Source of the DNA: Blastomyces gilchristii SLH14081
Lineage: Eukaryota; Ascomycota; Eurotiomycetes; Onygenales; Ajellomycetaceae
Reading direction: 5' to 3'
Assembly: GCF_000003855.2 (NCBI RefSeq)
Contig: NW_003101674.1
Coordinates: forward strand, 1,745,656-1,809,655
DNA length: 64,000 nt
The position numbers were made by a program, and so were the translations under genes. The notes beneath the pieces are model-generated. The model saw nothing but the letters and a program-made list of their open reading frames with translations, was not told where the DNA came from and ran no database searches. This document shows positions 48,184-60,480 of this stretch, piece after piece (positions within the stretch are counted from its first letter, which is position 1; each line of letters opens with the position of its first letter).

Positions 48184-50430
48184 TCCTCTCTCACCAGATT
48201 CAGTCATGCTCATGTGACCATGACATCTGCCCTAGCTTCATGCGGATTAATGTGCCACTAGCATTCGCGATCTTGTGATCTATTCCTGATTCGGCTAGTA
48301 TTCTGTGTACACTCTTACAAAGAAACTTTCACTATATTACATCTCTCATTCACTAACTTTTCTCATTCTTCAATCATCTTCTTCATCATTATTATCATTG
48401 AATGTCATCATCATTCAAGATTTCTATTTCTTCTTCTGTTCAACTCTTTCTATCTGTTTATCTATTATATTATACACATTTCTGGCAATGGCTCTCTGTT
48501 TCCATAACAAGTATTATCATAGTACTCATACCAGGCAGTTCATTAGCAGTAAGTGTAACACATTGTGAAACATAGTCAGAACTTGTTTATCTTCTAACAA
48601 TTATCAGAATATATTATCATGAATGACACATCTTCTTCATCTTCTTATACACTCTTAACTGTTTTTTCTTCTCAGCAGGTTTCTGATCATATTTTCTGAC
48701 ATGATTTTGTATAAATACAGATGCTGATATGTTTGTTTTTATTCACATAGAATCTTCATATATTGACAGATCTGTATCTGTCAGTGATAGTGAACTCAAT
48801 ATTGAATCATTGATCAAGAACTTGAAGAATGTGATAATGAAGAAATTGCTTATATTATATATGATCAGATCTCTCACATTCTCTCTTACCTCTTCTGCTA
48901 CTTCTTTCTCTGCTGCTTCTCTCTCTGTTTCTTTCTCTGCTGCTTCTCGATCTTCTACACTTGCCTCTGTGTCTGATTCTCCCACTTCTGCTACCTCTGT
49001 TCCTGCAATTCTCACTTCTACTACTTCTGGTTTTACTGTCTCCACTTTCATTACCAGCTCTCCTCATTTCAAGAAGATATTATGTAAGCTTAATGAACCA
49101 CATTTCTCAGCATGTACACTTCTACTCTTCTTACTGACTCTCAGAATAATTTATTGTATAAAGACTGTATATAACATGACTATCTAAAGCTCAGTCACAG
49201 ACACTGATTATTACATTTATTTTAAATATTTATAATGAAGTAATTGTTCATTCATATCAGAGAATCATCTTCCTCTTTAACAGTGTTGAAATTATAAGTC
49301 TTTTTCTTTTTCATCTTTTCTTTCTAACACTGATTTTTCTGTTCTTAGAGGAAATCATTATGAGTTTTACTGTGTATGAAGTCATAGCATTCACAGATAT
49401 TAAGAAGCTTTTTATGACTGTAAAGTTTAATATTGCAGAGATATTCACTCTAATGAATTTCTTCAAGATAATAGATTTATATCAGTCTATTCTCTGACAT
49501 CTGTTGTCTGACTTTGTGATGCAGGCAAAAGATATTCATGTTTTCAGAAACAGGAACATGAATGTTGTACTCTTTTACACCTGCAGATGTGAGGCTTATA
49601 CACCTTGTCTGAGATGTTGTCATGAGAATGAGCTGTTCACACACTGCATTCTGCTTCCTGCATTTCTCTGTATCTCTCTCTCTCTTTCTGAGAAGCCTCA
49701 TGTGTGTTGTAATTATGTGTATAACTCTAAGATCAGTGAGTGTTTATTCAGTAACTGTTCTCATCTCTGATTTTGCAATTTTCATAGGCTGACAATGATT
49801 CTTAGTTGCTTCAGTGTCAGAGATTATTCTAATCAAAGATGACAACATCACTGAGACTATCTTCTCTCACTCTCAAGCTTCTTCTGTCACTTTCTCTCTC
49901 TTCTCTGCAGAGAAGGTTGTGTGCACACTGAATTATAAATGTTCAGCTCTGAATAACTCCTGTCATTGTTCATTCAGTCCTGTGCCTTCTTCTTCTTCTA
50001 TTTCTTCTGCCTCTGCCTCCTCTGTTCTGGCTTCTGATTCTATGAGTCCTGTGCTCTTCTTCAATTTCTCTACACATATACATGCACATTTCTATATTGA
50101 CATTCCAGCCAATCTCATGATAAATGACATTAATGTCATACACAGAGTAGTAGAGGAATTGAAGACATGTACAGTGTTGTTGCAAGAGCAGCTTGCAGCT
50201 CTCAAATTCCTTACAGATCTTGAGTTTTGAGATTTTCTTTGTTTTTGACATTTTTCAGATGATGTGGTGTTGAAAATAGATTTAAATGTGTGACATATGA
50301 AAATGAATGAGATGTGTATGTTAACATTTGTCTTTTACAGTCAACTCTTACAGTTGATGATCAATTCATTATCTCTTTTCTTATGCTTTTTCTTTATCTG
50401 CTAGTCACTACTCTTACATGACCTCTATAT
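48184..50430 (+). pseudogene. E2 antisense accessory region (Ser/Thr-rich and Cys-rich ORF)
   Basis: Uninterrupted counterpart of E1 12663-14654 plus 20321-20546, on the strand opposite to pol. Block 1 (48729-49187, 152 residues) starts MFVFIHIESSYIDRSVSVSD and has a Ser/Ala/Thr-rich middle. Block 2 (49504-49770, no ATG, preceded by an in-frame TGA) has FYTCRCEAYTPCLRCCHE and further Cys at regular spacing, suggesting metal binding. Block 3 (49814-50230) has a Ser-rich stretch, then FNFSTHIHAHFYIDIPANL, and ends in a probable coiled coil, VVEELKTCTVLLQEQL. Blocks 1 and 2 keep the same frames in E1, more than expected for random antisense sequence. Introns between blocks are possible. Function is unknown; known parallels are the additional ORFs reported in some Ty3/gypsy elements. 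Confidence 0.6.
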
Positions 50431-53400
50431 AATACAGTATTCAGTGACTAGGTTCAGCAGCTTTCATCTTTTATGATTCTGTCTCATGCATTATACTGTC
50501 TCTCTTTGCCTGTTCAGATCACTACAGTGAACAGCTTATTGAAACTAATCTCACTGAATCTCTGAGCATCTTCAGAGATTAAGATAGCTTGGTCTCACAT
50601 GTCTGCAGATATTTCAGATAGTTTATTCTCTGTGATCTCTGCAATTGAACTGATGTAAACAGTTAAATTCAACTCTGAATTTCTTTTTCTTCTGTAATCT
50701 GACTCATATGCAAGTCTGCTGCTTTGAGACTGCTCTTTGCTGTATTACATTCACTGTCTGCAGTGCATTATTATATGATTAGCTACAGTCTTATCACTTA
50801 TTAAAGTGTAACATTCATCTGATTTCTTCATTACTTCTCATTCTTTTCTTATAATCATGAAAAGATCAGAATAAGTGAGATCATCTGATTCATAAGTGTC
50901 TATGATTTCTCTTACTTTGTGAGACTTTTCAATTGTAAGTCTCTTCTTTTTCAATACTGATAATAGTGCTATAGATAATCATAATTCACTCAGATCTTGC
51001 ATCTTTGCTTTCACAAGTTGTGAATTATTTATTAAGTTGTGTAAGACTCATCTCTCTGATTCCTTCAGTGCATAAGTTCTCAGAGAATGTGATTTGAGTA
51101 TTTTATAGAGTTCAAACCACCTAGATTGAAACTTCTCAGAACTCTCATTGTGTATAAGAACTCATGTTCTCATCTTGAGACTCAATTTCTTAACTAGTGA
51201 GTCTTGTATTCTTTTCAATTGAATTGCTCAGTTCAGGAGTAACTTATTAGCTTTTGCATGTGTGTGGCTGATCTCTTTCAATCTTGATTCTGTGTCTGCA
51301 ACTGCTGTGTTCACAACTGCTACTGCTGTGTCTGTAACTGCTGTTTCTACTGCATCTGTGACTGTTGCATCTGCAACTGCTGTTCCCTCTCTCACCTTTT
51401 CTAAAGCATTCTCTGAGATGTGTGGATGCAATCCATACAACAGATAGAATGGTGAATGCTTGAAGACTGCATGCTGTTGAATCCGCGTGGTCAATAGCAC
51501 CTGCTCAAGATATTCATTTTATAGTCTCATAGACTTGCTCACTAGATATTTCATCAGCATGTTGCTCAAGATTTCATTCAAGTGTTTCATCTTCTCATTC
51601 ATTCATGAATGATATAATGTTGTTCTACAATGTCTTGTCTGTAACTGGCTCATGAAATGCCTCATCACTTCTTCTACAAGATTCACATCATTATCAGTTA
51701 GAATCTCACACAGCTTTTCATAGTTGATATAGATCTCATTATATAGGAACTTCATTATCATCTTCTCTGTTATCTCTGAAACTGCTTTCACAACTGACCA
51801 GCCAGTAGTGTAATCAATAGCAGTGATTATTCATTGATTTCCATTTGATATCCGCAGTAATATGTCTATGAGATTCTTCTCTTATTATTCAAACAGTTGT
51901 ATTGTACACTTCATCTGATGTTATACTTTCTCATGTTCTAACCCTTTCTTAGATTCTTTCACAACCTGATAATTCAGGTATTCATGAGCATACATCTGAA
52001 TATCCTCAGTCATGCTTGGTCAGTATACTCTTGGTTTGAGTACACTCATGAGTTCAGGGCTTCTCAAGTGACTGAATTCCTTGTGCATGTGAGTCATCAA
52101 GTTATATTTAAATGAAGATTCTAGATAGAGAGCTTCTGTGTATTCTAGATCACAGTAAAGCACAACATCATTTTTTAATTTTCTCAGCTTAAAGTTCAGA
52201 AGTATCTCTTCTACTACTCTCATAAGATGCTTATTATCTGATACCTTGTCATTCTTTAAGTAAGAGATTATAGTGTTCACTCATTCTGATTTCTTGCATT
52301 TTCTCAGTGTGTTTAACACAAACATTTCTTGTGCCTGGTTCACAGAATTCTCACTCATAAAATCAGGGCTGTGACTGATTGCATCAGATATCACAGTGTC
52401 TGATCTCTTTCAGTATTTGATATGAAGATTGTACACTTGAAACTCTGAGATTCAACATGCTAAGTGTTTGAAAGGTTTTATTATCAATTATAGATAGATA
52501 AGACTTTCATGATCTGTAATCACTATTATTATATAGCTGTTATTGATATATCTATTTCATAATATCAGCATGTGCTGAATCACTAGCAATTTCTTTTCAT
52601 ACACTGAGTAATTGATCTCAGTGTCTGATAGTTTTCTATCATCATATGTCACAGAGTGCAGCTTGCTGTTCTTACTCATCTGTAGAAGAGTGTCTCTGAT
52701 AGCTCATTTAAATGCATCTATCTTGATATAGAAAGATTTATTACAATCTAGTTGAATAAGCACTGAGAATGTTATGACATGTTCTCTCAGTGTAAGAAAA
52801 GCCTCTTCATACACAGTATTTCAGATGATTGAATGAAACTTCTTCTTTCACAGATTTGTATCTGTTTCTCTTAAGAGATCTTCAAGTGATGCAGATATTC
52901 ATATGAAATTCTTGATAAATCTGCAGTAATATGAGACTAACTCAAGAAACTATCATATATAGTGTACATTTCTCAGCTGCAGTCAATTCACTATGACATT
53001 CAATTTCTTTAGAATGGGATATATACAGTCATCACTCACTATATATTCTACAAACTTCAACTCTTTCATTTCAAACACACACTTTGTTGATTTGATATAG
53101 AGCTTATACTCTGTCAGAGTTGTAAACACTTCATCAAGATACTTCAGATGTTTGTTGTATAAGTTTGAAAAGACTAGAATGTCATCAAGATATACAAGAC
53201 ATGAGATTCTATTCTGTTTATAAAGGATTGTATTCATCATCATTTGAAAGATAACAGGTGCATTTGTCAGACTAAATGATATTATCAGGAATTTGAACTT
53301 CTCTCATTGTGTATTAAACACAGTTCATGGAACTGACAGTTCACTTATATAAATCTATCAGTATTCTGAGAGAAGATTAATCTTTAATAGATATCAAGCA

Positions 53401-54300
53401 TTTTCAACTGTATTCAACTGTTGTTGAATTCATGATAATGAATATTCATTCTTGATTATAAGCTTGTTGAGTGCTTGATAATCAATACATATCTGTCACT
53501 TCTCACTCACCTTTTTCACAAATAGAACTGAAAAGTCTCACACACTTAATAAGAGTTATATAAGATCACATTCTAGAAGGTCTGTGATCTGATGCTTCTG
53601 TTCTTCAAAGTGTATTTGTGACAGAGAATACATATTCTGATTGACTGATTTTGTGTTCTCTGTGTCAATCTCATGTACAAATCCTTGTTTCAGCAGTAAT
53701 TCTGATGAAAGATCTGTTCAGAAGATCTTTTCATACTTCTTCAGAAGCTTCTTTATACACTTGTTCTTCTGCATATCTTTTATCTTGATTTTCTCCACTT
53801 TCAGATTCTGTATGATATACAGAATACTTTCAGATGAGGTCTTACAAATCATTCTCTTTACTTATTAATGTATAAGCAGATTTAACTCTTCTATACTAGA
53901 AGTGTGAAATGTCCTTCTTATATCAGTTAATAGAATTGTATGAACTGTTTTCTTTCTATCAGTTAACTGCATATGACATGTACATCATTGAATCTGCAGA
54001 TTGAATCTTTGAAATCAATCAAGTCTGAGAATAAGATTGTATTTCATGTTCTGCAGCTCTCACACTCAAATATAGCAAGATCATTCTCTGAAGTGCAAGA
54101 GAACTCTTACTCTTACAGATAATATTAAATATCAGTTATCAGATAATCTTATGTGTCAGAGATTCTTCACTCAGTAAATCTCTTTCAGTTTTTGAATTAT
54201 ATAATTACTAATATATTATGTAGAAGCTTCTGTGTCTGCTAACACTTTTACAGTCATCTCTCAATTCTTACTCAAGTGCTTCTTATACATTAATATTTCA
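50431..54300 (-). pseudogene. E2 Ty3/gypsy pol
   Basis: Minus strand. RT covers about 53700-52980, including an open 86-residue piece at 53243-52983 with CLVYLDDILVFSN (catalytic YLDD intact) and the typical KCVFEMKELKF downstream. RNase H spans about 52900-52450. The integrase zinc region is open at 52280-52020 (HMHKEFSHLRSPELM, then RVYW). The integrase core is open at 51791-51603 (CEILTDNDVNLVEEVMRHF, where D-N-G is expected) and its C-terminal part at 51500-51228 (KHSPFYLLYGLHPHI). A repeated Ala/Val/Asp/Thr run at about 51380-51290 is encoded by a short tandem repeat. Overall E2 is the better preserved E copy. Confidence 0.87.
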
Positions 54301-55732
54301 GGTCTCAAGGTATTGAGATAAGTGTCTGCTTCATCATTCTCACTCACACCTCATTTAGAAGCCTGCTTCTTCTTTGTGTTTACAGAATTCAGAGAATCAT
54401 CTAACACAGACATCTCTTTCACTTTAAAGACTTTTCATAGAATATCAGTGAGTATCTCTGAGCTCACTGATTCTGCTAGTTTTTTAACTCTCTTACTTCT
54501 CTTAACTGTGCATGCTGAATGCAATCTTTTGCATCATGATTTTGATATTCACAGTTAAAGCAAGCTCAATGTTTACAACATCAAGATTTTCACTCAGAGA
54601 ATTTCTTTTTCAGAGAATTCAGTCCTTTAGCAATGACATTCAGATCTAGATTTATTATATTCAGATGTGTGACTTGTGTTATAGAAGTCTAATTACTCAT
54701 TCTTCACTGAGACATACTTGATTGCAGTATTTTCTATCACAATTGACTCACTTGTCCCTGTATAATGAGAATATTGTATGCTTTCTTCACTGTGTCTGAC
54801 TGTGAGATTAAGCATTTTCATTTCACTCTCAACTCAGATATAAGATCATGAATAATAATCTGTAAATAGAAAGATGTTGAAAGCTCTTCATTCAATATGA
54901 GATAGTATAAGCTGAAGTGTGTAAAGTATGATGTAAGATTATTCACTTATCTGCACTCAGTGAAGTGTTTATAATACTTATCTCATATATTCACTTTCTC
55001 AAAGTTATACAAGATTCATTTGAAAAACTCATTCCATGTTCATGAGAATAAATATCACTCTAAGTCTGTGAGATTTATCTTTTTATCAGTCATTTATAAT
55101 GACTTCACTTTTTCATGTAGAAATATAACAGATCTTAAGACTTGTTGAAATTCTGTTAACTGTCTGTCTGTGAGTTCATATTTAATCTGATAATATAATT
55201 GCATCTGACTTAGTCAGCTGATTACAGCATCATTTTTTCAGTCTTTATTGAAGCTTGATAACTTCAGCAGATCTCTCAGCTTGATATATCTCATACTCAG
55301 ATTCTCATCCTGCGCAGCAGTCTCTGATGGTGTGTACACTTCTGAAGAGATTATAAATGATTGTGATGAAACCTTCAGGTTCAGTATAGTCACCTGTTTA
55401 CATAAACATTTAATCTCTCACTGCAGGCCTAAGGTCTGGTTTTCTCTATTCTTATTAATGATGATGATTGCGTCAGTGAAGCTCTTCATAATGAATGCTT
55501 AATTCACAGTGAATGCTAATTGTTGTTTAGCTTTCATCTTGATCTGCCACTGTATACACAAGATCTCAATCTCATTTAGAATCCTTATACATGTACAGAG
55601 CTTCAATTTCAGTTCAGCAGTTTCAGCTGCTTTTCTTACTGCTTTAAGTAAACTCTCTGAGAGATTCTGCATATCTTTCAGTTCAGATAGCAGAGAAGAA
55701 TGTTGTTCATATTGACTAGAAAAGGTATTCAT
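54301..55732 (-). pseudogene. E2 gypsy gag
   Basis: The minus-strand open start at 55732-55499 gives MNTFSSQYEQHSSLLSELKD followed by a helical SESLLKAVRKAAETAELKLK stretch. Further capsid-like sequence is interrupted. The zinc knuckle at 54562-54521 is CFNCEYQNHDAKDC, a complete C-x2-C-x4-H-x4-C. The E1 equivalent has lost two Cys. Protease is expected between 54500 and 53900 but no clear D-S/T-G was found. Confidence 0.82.
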
Positions 55733-56161
55733 TTCAGTGATTTCTCATTGATTGTATAATGTCTATTATGATATCACTGTATTATTATATCACTATATTA
55801 TTATAGCACTATATTGTTATATGATTTCTGTTATCATCATACAACTCTGGTAATGATCACTCTTCTCTTTTATTCTTCTTTTGAGTAGAGAGTGAAGTTC
55901 TTTGAATCTCATTTATCACTCTCATCTTCTTTCTCACACCTCATCTGTTCGCATACATGGCATTCATCTGAGTGTGAAGTTTTCCCTCTACAAGTGAAGC
56001 AGCATCAATCAAATGCTCTTTCACTCATCACTCTTTATACTCTATCTTTTGAGACATTCTAGGACTACACTGGCATGATAACTACAAATCACTTCATAGG
56101 CAGAATTATTATGCTCTGGAGGAGCCTGTGCTTCTCATCAGTTTTTAGACATGCTATCAGA
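55733..56161 (-). other. E2 5' leader between LTR and gag
   Basis: Non-coding, collinear with E1 33059-33468, including the short AT repeat at 55760-55830. It begins, in element orientation, with TCTGATAGCATG, the place of a primer-binding site. Confidence 0.6.
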
Positions 56162-56336
56162 TGTGATTCAAAGAATGCTTACCAGCATACAATTACAGGT
56201 GTACACCGGCTTCTTATATATTGTAATATCATACACTAAATTAATTAGTAGCCGCTATGACCCCCCTTTACACTTGTAAGCAAGTTCGGAAGCGGCCGTG
56301 TTATTATCCGACGGTCGTACGTTCTTCCGAACCACA
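56162..56336 (-). repeat. E2 gypsy right LTR (5' LTR in element orientation, 175 bp)
   Basis: TGTGATTCAAAG to CGAACCACA, followed by TATT. The outer half keeps CpG (AGTTCGGAAGCGGCCGTG, CCGACGGTCGTACG), nearly identical to the E1 right LTR. Confidence 0.92.
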
Positions 56337-56723
56337 TATTATCAATTTGACTGATCTTATTACACATTTTTAAGATTATATAATAGTCTTATACTGTTTC
56401 AGTGAGACTTACTATCTACTCTTATCACATTTTTCAAATGAGATTATGATTTTCACTTCTTAATTTAAATTATTTTTATTGCTTTAAATGACTTTAAATC
56501 TTATTTAAGTATTATTAAAAAGTGTTTCTTCTTAAAAAATTAAAAATAGGCTAAAAAAAACCTTAAAATATCTAAAAATAGTAACTTTATACTAAGAATG
56601 AGACTAAATGAGATCAAATGAGACCACTTTCTTATTTTTTCTAAGTCATGATTTCATTTTGAGATTTGATATATAGTTACTTTGCATGTTTTTTTCATGA
56701 TTAGTCCTAGCGGGATTTACACT
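56337..56723 (+). mobile_element. MITE2, right part (3' end missing)
   Basis: Continues MITE2 from 48008 and follows MITE1 (43510-43893) closely but with CpG and many other C changed to T. It stops about 70 bp before the expected end and joins an inverted MITE. Confidence 0.85.
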
Positions 56724-57223
56724 GGCTGCTGAGATTATGAATTTCATATTTAATCTCATTTGATCTGATCTTATACATTTCTTAGTATGAATTCTGCTGA
56801 GACTAATTATTAAAAAAACATGTAAAGTAACTATATATCAGATCTCAAAACAAAACCATGACTTAGAAAAAATAAGAAAGTGATTTCATTTAATCTCATT
56901 TAGTCTCATTCTTGACATAAAGTTACTATTTTTATACATTTTAATGTTTTTTTTAGACTATTTTTAATTTTTTAAAAAGTAATGCTTTTTGATAACACTC
57001 AAATGAGATTTAAAGTCATTTAAAGCAATAAAAATAATTTAAATTGAGAAGTAGAAATCATGGTTTCATTTGAAAAATGTGATAAGAGTAGACAGTAAGT
57101 CTCACTGAGACAGTATGAGACTACTATTTAATGTTAAAACTGTGTAATGAGATCAGTCAAATTAATAATGAGATTATCAAATATTCTGATTCTGATCTCA
57201 AACACAGTCACACAGTCAGTCTA
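56724..57223 (-). mobile_element. MITE3, inverted copy, lacking its outer six bases on the left
   Basis: Reverse complement of MITE1, ending with GTCAGTCTA. Its right flank ACTGACAG is F2 sequence. Mutated like MITE2. With MITE2 it forms an imperfect palindrome of about 0.9 kb centred near 56724-56790. Confidence 0.85.
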
Positions 57224-58408
57224 ACTGACAGCACTGAGAGCTTTGCAGAAACTGTCAGCTAGAGTCTGCAAGGAATTCCTTGTGAGAAGACTTAGAGTAA
57301 AGAGTGAGACTACACTGCTGAGAGTCAGATACTGATCTGAGAGAGACACAGAGTTAGTCACTGATCTGAAGATCAGATACAGTGACAGAGCTGAAAGAAG
57401 TGAAGATACTATTATAAATAACAGTGTCTCTGTATTACTAGCTGATAGAAAGTAATCAGCGATATTATAAGAACACTTATAAGAAGCTCAGCAGTAGTCA
57501 GACATTATTTATAAAGATATTGAAATTGAAAAAATTTTTATTCTTGAGAAGTTCTTGAATTAATATATAGATATTTTTAGAAATACTCTCTCTCTATTAT
57601 CTGATTAAAAACACTTCATAGATAAATAAGAATACTTATAGTTTATAAAAATAAGAGCTGTTACAGAAAAAGAGAAAAGTAGATAAGATTTTATAAACAG
57701 ATCTGAAATATTTATACTACTCTAGAGAGATTTATTTATACTATAAGTAATCTTACAGAACAGTCAGATCACTCTAATAAATAAAGAGTAATTATAAATT
57801 ATAGATCTGAATTTTTCTATATAATTATAAAAAGTGATTGCAGACTGTAGACATCTTGATTCTACAATTCTATAAAGTTAATGAAAGAATGAAAAATTCC
57901 TTACAACTTTACAGTGTTAAAGAATGATGATTTATAAGAATGAGTAAAAGAGTAACTCATAAATACTTCTCTTTAATAAGAATAATCTTACAGTAAGTGA
58001 TTCATCTGCACAATAAATCTGTGTGACAGTTATATAAAAATGTTATTGACAAATAATTGAAGATCAACTGAAACTCTTCATATTGAAAGATATGAAATGA
58101 ATCTATGTGATAATTATATAAGAATCTTGCAGAAACAGTTGAGACTTAACTAAAATTCTTCTGTATGAAAGATGTAAGATAAATCTGTATAATAGTCAGA
58201 GAAAGATCTGTAGATTATAAAAAATCTTACAGAATAAGAAACTAAGTGCTAGACTTTTTTCTTTTCATAATAATACAGAATTTTTCCTCACTGAAATTTT
58301 TTATAGATATAAAGAATTTTTACTGAGTATCACTGTAGTGCTGAGTCTGATTCTATGAAATCACTCAGTGAAAGACTTCACAGACAAAGTCTTAGAGAGA
58401 AGAAGATA
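57224..58408 (+). other. F2 gypsy, third fragment (3' non-pol region)
   Basis: Reverse-complement match to F1 about 21903-20805. No gene recognised on either strand. About 0.7 kb of F2 (F1 22615-21903) is missing between this piece and 47892. Extremely AT-rich in its second half. Confidence 0.85.
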
Positions 58409-58665
58409 TATAAGAAATTTCACTTTCTGTAAATTCTTTACTTTTATTTCTATCTCTTATGTAATTAATAGAGTTAGCAGCTCTTGACTACATACAACTA
58501 TATAGACTGAAGTTCATGACTACTATTCATAACTCAGCTTAAATACTATTATACATTTGACTTTTATATTTATCTTTTTATCATGAATACTTCTAGTAGC
58601 TATCAGTACATATCATGTCAAGCTGCAAATACCTGAATAATCACCTGCAAGCACTTATTCTTACA
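58409..58665 (+). repeat. F2 gypsy 3' LTR (257 bp)
   Basis: Reverse complement of the F1 LTR: TATAAGAAATTTCAC to TTATTCTTACA. Almost all CpG lost, unlike the F1 LTRs. Right flank GAAAA; the other target copy is lost with the F2 5' end. Confidence 0.88.
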
Positions 58666-59760
58666 GAAAACAGCTTCACTCTGAGTTCTTATAATCTCAC
58701 TCTTTGACAGCATTTAGCTTAAAAACATCTGTATATAATTATACATGTTGATGATCTTCATATCTTTGTACATAGTCTGAAGAATTCTGATTAACTAGTT
58801 GATATCTTATAATAAAAGCTAGAGATCAAAGACTTAAAGCAACTCATAAAATATCTAGATATAAAAGTAAAATATATAAAGAGTAAAATTTAATTAACAC
58901 TTTAATATGATATTAATCAATTAATAGAAGATTTTCGTCTAGATGATATAATCACTACTTATACACTTATAAATAAAAACTTATATCTAGATGACTTCTC
59001 TGTTTCTAAAAAAGAAAGTAATTTTATAAGGCAATAATTTCAGTATAATATTAAGTATCTGTAATACTTAGATATTAAGCTGCAGCTGACTATCATCTGT
59101 GCAGTATCTCTACTAATATAGAAGAATATTACTCTCACTTCTAAGATGTAAAAAGCTCAATTACATATTATTCAATATTTGAACAGAATGCATGAGATTG
59201 ATATATTCTATGCAAAGAATAATAATGAAGAATCTGAGAATGAATTTCTAAATATAATATATATATTAGTTAAATACATGAATTCCGATTAAGCCGATCT
59301 GTTAAATAATAATTATATATCTATATTTAGTTACATCTTCAAATTGCGAAATACACTGATTTTATAATGATTAAGCAAGTAACTCTGTGTATTCTTAAGC
59401 TCTAATAAGACTGAATATATAATATTGAGTGAAGCTGTATATAAAGTAATATAGTTAAGAAGTATAATAATAAATTTAAGCTTTATTAAAGTAAAAGACT
59501 TTCTGCTAATTAAGATAAATATTAAGAGAGTGATTGATCTTGTCATAATAACTGTGATTATTATAAGAAGTAAGCATATTAATATCTGATTTCATTACAC
59601 TCACAGTCAGTTGAATAATAATATAATCTAAATTAATTACATCTCAACTGAAGAAATGATAGTAGATGAATTAACTAAACTCTTAAATATAATTATATTT
59701 CATTGATTGCTTAACTTACTAGATTTTATAGATAAAGAGAGATGAAATACTTAAATTCAA
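58666..59760 (+). pseudogene. C2 Ty1/copia, RT end and RNase H
   Basis: Same family as C1, plus strand. RT motif HVDDLHIF (copia YVDD, Tyr to His) lies near 58750, followed by LEIKDLKQLIKYLDIKVKYI. RNase H at 59340-59560 contains LCVFLSSN, then TEYIILSEAVYKVIWLRS. The C-terminal end includes YISTEEMIVDELTK near 59640. The 5' part is absent because F2 sequence abuts at 58665. Much richer in TpA than C1. The minus-strand frame at 59546-59331 is only its antisense shadow. Confidence 0.85.
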
Positions 59761-59874
59761 TGTAGATAGCATGATTTAAATAAATTGAAGAATAGCATAG
59801 CTAGATTTGTAAGAGAAGATTGATTCTTTTTTTTTTATAATATTTAAGATCTTGCATAGTGTTGCGAGAAGAAG

Positions 59875-59962
59875 TATAGTATCTGTCTCAGCATTTCATA
59901 TGTAATATAAATATAGCTAGCTCTTGTATGTTCTCACTGAATACAATAGATTAATCATCTTA
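59875..59962 (+). repeat. C2 copia 3' LTR (88 bp, internal deletion)
   Basis: Follows a polypurine tract GCGAGAAGAAG (59863-59874). TATAGTATCT to AATCATCTTA matches the C1 LTR in reverse complement, but about 28 bp of the CpG-rich core is absent. Confidence 0.75.
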
Positions 59963-60480
59963 TAAAAATTCATAAATATGTAGTAATATATAATATGACA
60001 GAACCGAAGCGGTGGCTAGTTAGCGGTGTCATGTAGAGGTAGTTGTTTGAGAAGCTGTACAAGTGAGCTTGACTATCTTACTTGAATAGTGAGCTCATGA
60101 GCTACAGAGTTATTGCAAGAATATCACAGATATGATACTTAGTATACTAAGAAAATTGTATGAGAAATATAGTAACTCTTGTATATATTCTCATAGAAGA
60201 AAGACAAATCACTGACTTCTTTAATAAGAAGCCAGTATCTAGCTATTCTATATAGACAATGAATGAATACTCTTCTCTCATTTCATAAGTGTGATTAACT
60301 GAAGTAATATCTTAGCAGTATCTCACTATTAAGAAAGAGTAATCTGCTGATCTTATATAGAAGTAAGATTCTCATATTTATCAATTGAATCTTTCTATAA
60401 TTTTTATAAGACAATCAGAGACTTATTCTGATATTTTCTAGTGAGTAGCAAATGTCTTTGTGATGTGACTACAGTCTCTG
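59963..60480. other. Non-coding flank with CpG-rich patch, possible LTR
   Basis: At 59998-60034 lies a CpG-retaining patch (ACAGAACCGAAGCGGTGGC then GCGGTGTCA) bounded by TGACA and TGTCA. The rest is AT-rich and non-coding. It could be the start of an LTR belonging to the plus-strand remnant that follows, but no partner copy is in the window. Confidence 0.35.

Noticed and set aside
48743..49067. Minus-strand Glu/Arg-rich frames opposite the E2 accessory ORF.
   Set aside because: The Ser/Thr-rich plus strand is conserved with the same start in E1, while the minus frames are the expected antisense of Ser codon repeats.
51262..51447. Plus-strand Ser/Thr/Val-rich frame as a gene.
   Set aside because: It is the antisense shadow of a short tandem repeat inside the E2 integrase C-terminal region, which matches pol on the other strand.
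56724..57223. Independent promoter or regulatory palindrome.
   Set aside because: The inverted repeat is fully explained by two oppositely oriented MITE copies.
59331..59546. Minus-strand 71-residue frame in C2.
   Set aside because: Antisense of the copia RNase H; the plus strand carries the recognised motifs.
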